A DNA stretch of 64,000 bases, from positions 84,501-148,500 of the forward strand of contig CAJNDS010000159.1 of assembly GCA_905221605.1 (NCBI GenBank), in the 5' to 3' direction. This stretch comes from Symbiodinium natans. Taxonomy: Eukaryota > Sar > Dinophyceae > Suessiales > Symbiodiniaceae. A program made the translations under genes and the position numbers. This document shows, in pieces, positions 55,160 to 64,000 of the stretch. The notes beneath the pieces were generated by a model. The model worked only from the letters and a program-made list of their open reading frames with translations, searched no databases and was not told the origin of the DNA. Every line of letters begins with the position of its first letter. Within the stretch, counting starts at the first letter, position 1.

Positions 55160-57050
55160 GATGAAGCCGCTACAAAGGCATGACCACACACAGAAACTGT
55201 CGTAACTGTCGTATGCTGCTTCCGAGACGCAGCAGGAAAGAAGCAGGGGGACATTGCTGCTGTTGAGACACTGGTGGGTGGCTTGCTAGATCCTCTTGTC
55301 CGACGTACATGTGGCAGTGCTGGAACCACTGAAACCACGTCCACTGTCCCAGCAGCCCAACGAGCCCGGGGATCGATCGTGTCGCAACGAAATCTGTGCA
55401 ATTTTAGCTGCCTTGCGATCATAAAGTATACATTTGCATACACTCCGAACCGAATGCCTTCGGATTCAAACTGTACATTCGTAGTGGTCTTTCATTGCCA
55501 GGAACTGCGAAGTGCAGGTCCCTGGGCATGGATATGCATCACAAAGCGAGTTTTTAACTTCTGTTTCTGCGCGGCACAGCTGTCACTCTGCATGGCCATT
55601 GCTTTCCCTTGCGGAACCCACTTACAAAGTGGCGCTTGTTGTAAATCTTCGCCAAAAGGTATGAGAGTTGATGCTGTCTTATCATGTCATGTCTTGATTG
55701 CATTTTGATTGCATTGTGATTGCATTTGCTCGCTTCAGGAAGTGAAGGAGACTGGTCCTCTCCGACTTGTTGTTTGTGCACACGAGCAAGTTGCAGGCTT
55801 GACGGCATCCAAAGCTGACCAGGACTAGGACTACTTATGCCTACGTATGGCAAGGATCGTTTAATCACCAGCTACCACTCAGATTGCAAGAGGACTCTTG
55901 CAAATCTGTCGTTCCTCTTTTGCTGCGTGGAAGCCGTAAACGATACACTCCAAGCTGAATCCTTTCGGAGCCGAAACGTTACATTACAGGGTCTGGTCTT
56001 TCGTGGCGAGAGAATCCCAGGGAGGAAACAAAGGAATAGAGCAGGTGATACTCCTTCCTGAGCACTTCTGGATTCGATTGTCAGATGACCATTAAGTGGT
56101 CACAGCTTGCACGTTGCCTTCCTGAACCGAAGGCAGACTTCGCTCCAGCACCGAAGGTTCGGCGCGACATCAGAACACTGTCGTACTTATGACTGCCACA
56201 TGCTGAATCATAGTGAAGTATGCAGAGTATTGCGTAGAAGCGTGCTTGGACAGACAGGCGGAGGTAGCTAATAATGCTTGGCAATTTCTGAGAGAACCAC
56301 GAAGTGTGCCTGAACCAGCGCTTCCCGCTTGTCAGCCTCGCACAGAGCACGACTGCAACACAAAGCAACGCCCTTCAAAACCTTCAACAGCGCAAGCAGG
56401 GTTCGAAACTTGCAGCCGTCTAGGATCCCGTAAAGATCGGTAGCATGCTTCACAATCTGAAGTCTGCATAATGCATCCTCCGCATCTCACGCATATCTCC
56501 CCCGATAAAAGTTGCGCAGAGGATTTCGGATGTGATCGATGTTGACTAGGGTCATGGCAGGCACTGCCATGGCTGGGGGCCAAGCTCTGCGCCAAGCTTT
56601 CACCAATGTCTTGGTGGTGTCAGAACAGCACAAGCTCAAGTGCTGGGACTTGTGGCTTGTGGGTCAAAAGAAAAGATCGATACTTGGCAGCGTTCGGCTA
56701 GCGCAATTCACCATGTGTGGGTCATGCGCTAGGAGCTATCAGAAGGCAGCTGCTGTGGACGAATTGTCGCGGCACCGCATGTACTTTTTGCACTGCACTG
56801 CCTGAGCCCAATGACCTACCTTCCCTGCATGCATGCCTCTTCGACTCTTCGATTTTCCAAAGCCCAGGGCGGAAAGAAAGCAATCATATCGTATACAATG
56901 CAATGTATACAGCCTTCGACGCGCAGCCAGCTCTTGATTCTGGCTCGCCGCTCAAATTAAGCACCGAGTCAGCGTCACGGTCGCATCGCAGACGCGTCTC
57001 GCAGGACACAGCGGAAGGCTCGGAAGGCTCGGAGGGCATCGGCACTATTG
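55160..57050. other. No gene recognised
   Basis: No family motif or consistent exon series was found on either strand. Short minus-strand frames are present but not convincing. Confidence 0.4.
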
Positions 57051-57059
57051 CGGGGTGCA

Positions 57060-57430
57060 GCTGGCGGTTTCCTGCGGTCACGGTGCTTCATTGCTTCATC
57101 CCTGCTTTCAAACGTGCACTTGACTTGGTGGCCGCATGCTGGTCCGGACGGTCCTGGCTCTTGCTGCCCCGAAGAAGATCGTTGTACATCTTGACTTGCT
57201 GCTCCAATTTCCTCACCTCGGCATATCGCATGTCTGCGGTCCGCGTTTCTCCAACAGCTGCAGAAGTCTGATGAAACTAGTGCATGCAAGGGCTCATCTC
57301 CAGCAAGTTTCACAACTTCTTCAGATTGTCTGCGCTCCGCATCTTGCAGCTCAGACTTCAGCTGCGTAATCCTTGAGTCAGAACTGTCAGAACTGTGGCT
57401 CCAATGCGGAAGCGATATAGGCCACATCCC
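57060..57430 (-). CDS. Coiled-coil protein fragment
   Basis: Two minus-strand segments have heptad-like composition: RITQLKSELQDAERRQSEEV (about 57,305-57,370) and, after an AG near 57,275, MRYAEVRKLEQQVKMYNDLL with RGSKSQDRPDQHAATK (about 57,120-57,235). The reading frames differ, so an intron is expected between them. I cannot name the family, and flanking exons were not found. Confidence 0.45.
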
Positions 57431-57439
57431 CCAAAATGA

Positions 57440-58880
57440 AGATTACTGAAATCCGGGCTGGACAGCTGATCGACTGCTACTCAAAGACTTGCACTTTGCT
57501 GTCTGTGCGTCACGAACACAGATGGCAAAACAAAAACTTCAGATACAGTACAGTACGACTATGAGATGCACCAAACACTCTCCGAAACATCCGAGAATCT
57601 CTGCATCTTGATTCATGTAAAAATTTTCCGAGTAGTCTGAGCGATAGCCTTAGGCAACACGCGTTGGACGATGCGCCCTGACAGCCACAACAAGATGCAC
57701 AATCCGGCCAAGGCAGGCAACTCACCCACAGATACCTGTGCCGCGAATCCAAATCACTGACGTTGATCCTTGGTTGGGAATGGCTAAAGAGGTCGTGCTC
57801 ACTGTTCGAAGAACGCTTGGCCGCAGGTACTGATGCCATCGAGTTTCAGTAAGGCTGCTTGGACAATGAGGAGACATGCACACAGGGAGAGCCCGCTCAA
57901 GTACACATCACATAGGTGACAGGTGGCCTGAGCCCCACAGTGACGTCATGCCGTCTCAGCCGTCTCGGCATGAAGCTTTTGGTGGAAAAATGCCGGCAAT
58001 TTGTTTGTTCGCACTTGGGGCCCGGCCACCAGGAACGCCACGAAGAAAGGGAAAGCACCGAAACCTTTTCATCAAGAGCTGTCATCGCGCACGCATGGTT
58101 ACCTCCTAGTATTTGAGCAGGCCACGTGTGGGATCAGCTAACACGAGGACGCAACAACAGTGAGGTTGTGATGTTTGGAAAATCCTACCGCTGTGGTTCC
58201 ACTGCTGTGCTGCTCGGGGGACCACTCTGGGGCTTTGCTGATCTGATTGGGTAATGTTAGTCCTCATGCTCTGGCGGAGCTTGTTCTTCTGGTGCGATGC
58301 ATGCTCCCTCGCCCCGCTGCGTGCTAGACTTTCCAGTCTGTGGTCTGGGCTCTTTCATGTTTAGTTCCCAAAACTTGCACACACAGAGCTGTTTGGTCAT
58401 TCTCCAAGCTTTATGTTATGGATTTACAGAAAGCGGCACTGAGATTCGCACAGGTCTTCCATTTCGATGCCTCGAGCGACATTCCAGCCAGCCACGCGCG
58501 TGGCACCGACGGTCTCAAAGCAAAGCGAACACAAAGCCTGGCACAGCTGGGGCAGCACGTTGAACGGGTCAGCGCACCCAAAGCCCTGAAAACAAAAGTA
58601 TCTTGTTGGAGCTCGAACCCTGTGACCCTGTGACCCCGCAGCTTCGTTCATGAGACCCGCTATGATTCGCAAGAAATAGCAGAACTTGGACGTCAATGCA
58701 GTACCTAGCCCAACGTCGCCCAGGGATGGACCCGGCAGGCCTGGCACGGCACTGCTGGAGGGCTAAGCGCGCCAAGGGCTCCTTTGGCATGAGCCGAACT
58801 TTGCACGAAACGGGTCACGACTCATGACCTGGCCATGCGCCGGTAAGGCAGTCCTGCAGCTCGTAGTACTTGGTGTACAT
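57440..58880. other. No gene recognised
   Basis: Open frames on both strands are short and of random composition. Confidence 0.4.
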
Positions 58881-59019
58881 GCCGATGGTCAGATTCCTGG
58901 TGCGGCAAGCACCAGGAATGTTTTCGACGAGCTGCTGCCGGCATCAGAAAGTTAGGCACACTCAATGGGGAGAGTCAGGCACATATCTTCTGGATGTACG
59001 ACGTACGACCTTCATGTCT

Positions 59020-59965
59020 ATTCGAGTAACACTTCAACCACGGCTCAGAAGCACCAACGAGAAGATTGACGTTGCGAACAGCATAATCAGAGTTGTCGCA
59101 GCCAGCAACAGTTGACTTCCGTCACCAGTGTACATCTCAATGCCAAAATCCAGAGTCTGCTGGTGACCAATGTCAATACCGGAGATGCTCTCTGCACCGT
59201 CACTGTCCGTCAGAAACAAGGCTTGGTAGAGGTTGAGCAACACCTCACAATACGACAGTCCAAGCATGTCCAAGCTCGCTGCCATAGACTGTCCCAAACA
59301 TGCAGCCCAAGAGCGTAGACAGGACTCCGGTCTTCATCTTTCAAAGTTAGAAAGGTCAGGGCGAACGTCACAAACATCATGCCTGGTGTGGAGATAGGAC
59401 CCAGAATCACGTTGCGCAAGTGCCAATTGCTATGGCTCACACTCCACTACGTCCATCTGCAGCTGAGCTTCCCATAAAGGTAAACATCCCACTCATGGGC
59501 GCAAACGATTGGAAAACGGCGATAACCAACGGCCCAAGCCCAACCAGCTCGCTTGCTCTCAGCTCAGAGATGATCGCGCCGCATCTGTCAGAATCGTGTT
59601 GCATGCAAGGAGATACACCGTCTAATCTGGAACTTATCTGGTAGATCTTCCACACTGCAGTGGCAGTATCACCTTCCACTACCTACTGGCTCAGCCATAC
59701 ACGGGAAGCAAGTCTAGCAAGTAAGTAGCTCAGGGTATCCCACGGTCTTGACAGCGAAATCCCGGCCTTAAAAGCAGATTGATCGCAAGAAGCACTTTGG
59801 CTCGTGCGGTGTCCACGAAGTCCCCGAAAAGGAACAAGCAAAGAAGCGCGAACCTCAGCAGCAAGCCAGTCCACAAGTTCGAAATTTCGACACAGCACTG
59901 CCCTCGGCATCTTGTTTCCGCTCGCAGTGGCGCAGTCTGGACAGTCATACAAGGCACACGACAAG
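59020..59965 (-). CDS. Polytopic membrane protein exons, unknown family
   Basis: Minus-strand segments with clear hydrophobic helices: LWTGLLLRFALLCLFLFGDF followed by AKVLLAINLLL (about 59,765-59,865); ELVGLGPLVIAVFQSFAPMS (59,490-59,560); MMFVTFALTFLTLKDEDRSP (59,320-59,385); and a last exon with SYCEVLLNLYQALFLTDSDG, then LLLAATTLIMLFATSIFSLV and stop TGA near 59,034. They lie directly after the CSC1-like gene. Exon 2 of that gene ends near a strong GTGAGA donor, so they could be its 3' extension, although the CSC1 core already looks complete. A separate downstream gene is equally possible. Confidence 0.45.
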
Positions 59966-59993
59966 ATCCACCTACTTCAGCGGACAGCCGATT

Positions 59994-62900
59994 TCAGCCC
60001 AGAAGTTCTGGTTGAGTGTAGGTCTCACCTGAAACAGGGCGAGTCTTGTGGGAAACCGGCTTGTTCACGATATCTTCGAACTGCCGATGTTGCCAACGAT
60101 ACCGTCGCCGGAAGGTGACATTGGACCAATGCACGAAGACCAAACTGCTTGCCGAGATGGCCCCTGGAATCCAAGTGCCAGAGCGCTCTGCAAGGACTCC
60201 TGTCATCAGCAATACAAAGATGAAGAGGCCCTGCAGGACATGTCGCAGGCTGGTGACCCAAAAAACGCCTCCCGAGTCTGCTTTGATTGACTCTGCCTCC
60301 ATGAAGAGAAAGGCATGCGTGATGCGACACGTAGCAAACATCATGAAGCCAAGAAGCGAAATTAACGGGGAAAGTGTGCAAAAAGTGAGAACTGTGACCA
60401 GCTGAAGGGTGGCTCGAGCAGATCGTGAGCCAATCCCGAAATAGTCTGGATCTTCGGGTTCGCTTCTGAGTTTGGCATCAGCTGGACTGAGGAACGTTCG
60501 GCAGGCCACGTACTTGACCAGCTGGGCAAATCTCATCGCCGCCGTGGCATAAGCTGCCATCTGCATAGGAATAAAATTCAGATAGAAATGGGTGCTTTGA
60601 GGCATGTTCTTGGCCAGCAAGCTGGGTGCATCGAAAGGGTGCTTCATGAGATATTCACCGGTCGCAATGATGGAGGACCCAATGGCCGTGACAAGCAGCA
60701 CAAAGACGCACAAAAAGTAGAAATACCAGGCCTGGGGACAGAAGAAACATGAAGCAACTGCATCCTCTCCACGTTGTGGTCTTGTTCAAGTTTCAGTTGC
60801 ACACGTTTGAGGTGGGTCCAGCATCAAGTGGCACACACACACACACACATGGGACTGCTGAGTAAACATGCTAGCACAGAACCGAATGAGCAGCTCTCGT
60901 GACTAACTCGGGAGCTCACGGATGCGCCGAACATGAGCAAGAGTACTTGGTTAAGGCTCTCAAGAGGTAAAGTGGTAAAGTGGAAAGACTCCCAGGTTCT
61001 GAAAAAAAACTGAACCCCGAAAGGGGAACATGCTTAGTTGCGTGGAAATACGACGAATACAAAATCCACACTGATGACACGCGCACGCACGCTCGAAAAA
61101 GATTACAGGTTGTTGCTGGTCTTGGAGGATTTTCTCGCATGCCAGATCCTTCTACGTTTTGCTTGCCCTTTGCCTGACCTGGGATCCGGCTTTCGAGCGC
61201 GATGCACCTTTACCAGGTGTGTCGCATTGCAACTGCTTGAGCTGTGTGCAAGCCGAAGTCAGGAGCAAGTAGCCGAACAAAGGACACAGCGAAAATACAC
61301 GGAACACACGGGACAAGAAACAGGCCGGAGTAAGCTCCGACAAGCTCCGCACGGCGCGGTCTTACGAGCGCTTGCAACACCAATCTCGGCAAGCCCGAAA
61401 CCTCTGTGCTTAGGATGCCTGAGAGCACCTCAATCTTCTGACCCGCTGGACTTCTCGAAGGCATTCAATTCGGGTATTCGCAGATTCGCATTCCCCTCAG
61501 CAACATCAATCAACAGAGTCGCAACACTGCAACAGAACCCAAAAACAGACGGGATGTGTAGAGGACGGTGCAGTTTTCTGGTATGGTCAGAAGGAACTGG
61601 TCAACAAAAGTGCAGCATGCCCATCCCACCTGGAGCCGATGCTGTCGTTCCATCTCTGCCTTGGACATGAAGAAGTAGGTGATAATGATCATCAGCAATG
61701 ATGGCAGAAAGCTCATGGCAACGGAGAGCGCGAAAGATGCCATGAGCCCGTTCCACAGGGTTGCCAAAGCGGGGAAATCCTGCACAAGGACCTTGAAGAA
61801 GTGAATGTGATTCTCCAGCGTGTGAAGGTTGGCAATCGACTGGATCCCCACGACGAGTGGCATAAAGCCCCAGAAGACAAGGAAGATGAGGAAGTAGCCG
61901 ATGAGCTCCTTGATTGCCTGACGTCCTTGGTCCAGTGCCAGATCTCTCCACAGCACCTCACCCGGGTCTGGAGCAGCATCGGCCCGGATGCCATCATAGT
62001 CCTCCTCAGCTAGCAACTTCTGGGCCACCACAGCCTCACGGTGATGTTGGAATGTGACAAAGGCATTGGGGGAGTTCTGGTCATTTGAGCGGAGAAGCTG
62101 CTTCCTGTACTTGTCCACCATACTTGCCGCCACCGCCTGAAGCTCCTGACCCTCAAGCACACGGCCGGTGCCCGTGCGCCATGTTCCTTGGCCGGCATCC
62201 GCTACACGCTGCCAGTATAGAAGCTCACTTGTGTCCTTGACGAACTCAATTCGCTTGACGGCCTGGCAACCAAAGACCCCCTCGTCGAAGAACCTGCGCA
62301 GCGCATCGACTGTAAGCAAATGGTCCGGAATTCCTTGCACAAGAATGGATGTCGCAGTAGGCAGCGGGGATTTCTGCAGCCATCTCACACGCAATGGCAT
62401 GAAGCGCCTTTGTGCAAGATGTACTTGTGCGTGGGTTATCAAGACGACGTACCAAACAAACAGGGCATGAAGCCAGCACAGCCACGAACCATGCTGCACA
62501 TTGGCCATGCCCACCTTGCTCAAACGGTCATCACCGGCAGCATCTCCACCCACAAGCATGTGCAGAGGACACAGCACAAGAACACAGGGCACAGCCACGC
62601 ACAAGGACAACCGCATGCCGAGTGCCAGAAACTCACAATGCATTCCCGCATCGAGCCCAGCAATATCTGCTACCTCCTCTGCCGATGCATTCCAGCTCTC
62701 CGATAGCCATCCAAAGCGGCCTTGCACAGTCAACCCCCTTTCTGGCTCAGGTCTTTTATCCACGCTGACGTTGCGCAGGTTGGAGTCGCGCCGGTACACC
62801 GCTGGCAAGAAGTATCGCAAGAGACTCAACACAAAGATTGCCACCACAACGATTCCACAGTTCGTTGCTAAAGAAAACAAGAAGGTATCCAAGTCCCCTG

Positions 62901-63138
62901 CTTGGTTCGCATGCACTCCCTCCACTGCAGCAGCATTGCGAGCAGCACCGCCAGTTGTGGTGACAGTTGTACTCAGCTGTCCAATTCTGGCAGCCTGGGC
63001 GAGCAAAGTTTGCGCCCAATGTTCCTGACTGTTCCATCTGCCAGGGTGATGATCCGTCATGGCTGGACCAACGAAGCGCTGAAGGAGCGTGCTGGCTATT
63101 GCCGCCTCATTGGCCGACCCACACACAGGGCCATCCAT
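59994..63138 (-). CDS. CSC1/TMEM63/OSCA-like membrane channel protein
   Basis: The family forms mechanosensitive or osmosensitive cation channels. Exon 1 (61,630-63,138) starts at ATG 63,138. It encodes an N-terminal hydrophobic segment (TFLFSLATNCGIVVVAIFVL), two more, a cytosolic domain (SILVQGIPDHLLTVDALRRF, AFVTFQHHREAVVAQKLLAE), then WRDLALDQGRQAIKELIGYF and TLWNGLMASFALSVAMSFLP. It ends FFMSKAEMERQHRLQ at a GT donor. Exon 2 (from 60,731) continues AWYFYFLCVFVLLVTAIGSS in phase after a CAG, through MPQSTHFYLNFIPMQMAAYA and LTFCTLSPLISLLGFMMFAT. It stops at 59,994, or leaves at a GTGAGA donor near 60,030. The single intron is 60,732-61,629 (898 bp). Few introns contrast with the neighbouring ABCF gene. 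Confidence 0.85.
60831..60851. repeat. (AC)n microsatellite
   Basis: A run of about ten CA dinucleotides lies within the CSC1-like intron. Confidence 0.9.
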
Positions 63139-63139
63139 T

Positions 63140-64000
63140 GCATAAGAAGGTAAGCCGGTAAGCAGGCCTGCAGTTTTGCCGCAGGCCCGGTCCCGTTAGG
63201 GCAATCGGTGTAAGGTGTATGGACTGTGCCTTAAGCCTGGAGCAACCACCGCCAAGAACTACTTGCACAAATCAGATACAAATCAGCCTACCATGAGACG
63301 ATACAGTGAGACGCGCAGGCGACTTCAACATTCTTCACACAAAGGTACACATGCAGCTGCAATACTTCATGCCAGAACAACAGTTTGTTTCAATCCCGAG
63401 TGGCCAGTTGACGAGCATAAATGAATCGAAATACAGCCTCGGCAAGGTCTACATGCACAACCCCTGCAACAAGCACCCACTCTTCCAAAGCACGTCCAGT
63501 TTTCGCCCAGCTGCACATACGTCATGTGAGGAATATCCGCCAATCGCCGGCAAAAAAACACCGCGTACACAAAGTTGACCCCTTCAAAACACAAGGTTGC
63601 CAGGACAATGCTGCCTCGGCCCACACATGACATATAGGAAATCCCACAGGCTTCCGGCACACCCCCAACACTTTCTGCTGTTCATCGCAAAAAGCAAATA
63701 GCGGAGCAAAAAGCATGCGTGTGCATCAGTGCATCCAACCGACCTGCCAATGGCGCCTGAGCCAGACGTTTATGTCAAACTGAGATGGTACAGCTCTTCT
63801 AGGCCAAAGGGGTCCAAGGGGCACAAGTGCCCCAGCCCAAGAACGGCAGGGAAAAATCCCTGGGCAGCGCCAAGTGCATGGACAGCACGATGAGGGAACA
63901 AAGCCTCAACCATCGGCCAGTGTTTCTGGAATGGAACACAAGCAAAGACATTAGCTTGGAACAACAAGTGTAAGCTGGGAGCAAGATCAGAAGCCAAAGC
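63140..64000. other. Mostly no gene recognised; possible 3' exon at the right edge
   Basis: A minus-strand frame at 63,770-63,990 ending in TAA is fairly protein-like (GFFPAVLGLGHLCPLDPFGL), but an overlapping frame is also open. It could be the last exon of a gene beyond the window. The rest shows nothing. Confidence 0.3.

Noticed and set aside
1-64000. CRISPR arrays, bacterial operons, rRNA and tRNA genes
   Set aside because: No such pattern was seen; coding is interrupted by introns and the families are eukaryotic nuclear.

Overview
The window looks like nuclear DNA of a dinoflagellate, probably a Symbiodiniaceae-type alga. Every gene I can recognise lies on the minus strand, as in unidirectional dinoflagellate gene clusters. 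Most genes are cut into many short exons. When exon edges are placed so that known protein families stay in frame, the 5' splice sites are a mix of GT, GC and GA with AG at the 3' end, a known dinoflagellate habit. All exon joins are my own readings against remembered family patterns and are inference unless stated.

Layout, right to left in the direction of transcription: a CSC1/TMEM63/OSCA-type membrane channel (59,994-63,138); a second set of membrane-protein exons (about 59,020-59,960); a coiled-coil fragment (57.1-57.4 kb); an alditol-oxidase/aldonolactone-oxidase-like flavoenzyme (51,092-55,154) with an AT-rich island inside it; a very intron-rich ABCF locus (about 40,887-50,245) made of an eEF3-like part with a chromodomain followed in frame by a complete GCN20/ABCF3-like part; unassigned helical or low-complexity exons (37.7-39.7 kb); a DUF900-like alpha/beta hydrolase (about 32.0-34.7 kb); a repeat block (31.1-31.8 kb); a gene with a KOW-like segment (28,840-29,850); a J-domain gene with a rhodanese segment (27,838-28,830); a TTC39/Iml2-type gene (20,344-21,700, with further exons at 18,117-18,318) that seems to enclose an intronless cold-shock plus NFACT-R gene (19,367-20,179); unassigned exons at 14.1-16.6 kb; eIF4G with a Gln-rich N-terminus (about 8.4-13.6 kb); and an acidic hypothetical gene (3.0-4.6 kb). 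Long stretches between these hold only simple repeats and homopolymer runs.

Several genes concern translation: eIF4G, the eEF3/GCN20-like ABCF protein, the NFACT-R protein and a J-domain protein. The main candidate for something undescribed is the ABCF locus. Its exon phases allow one polypeptide with four ABC cassettes, an eEF3-like protein fused to a GCN20-like protein.
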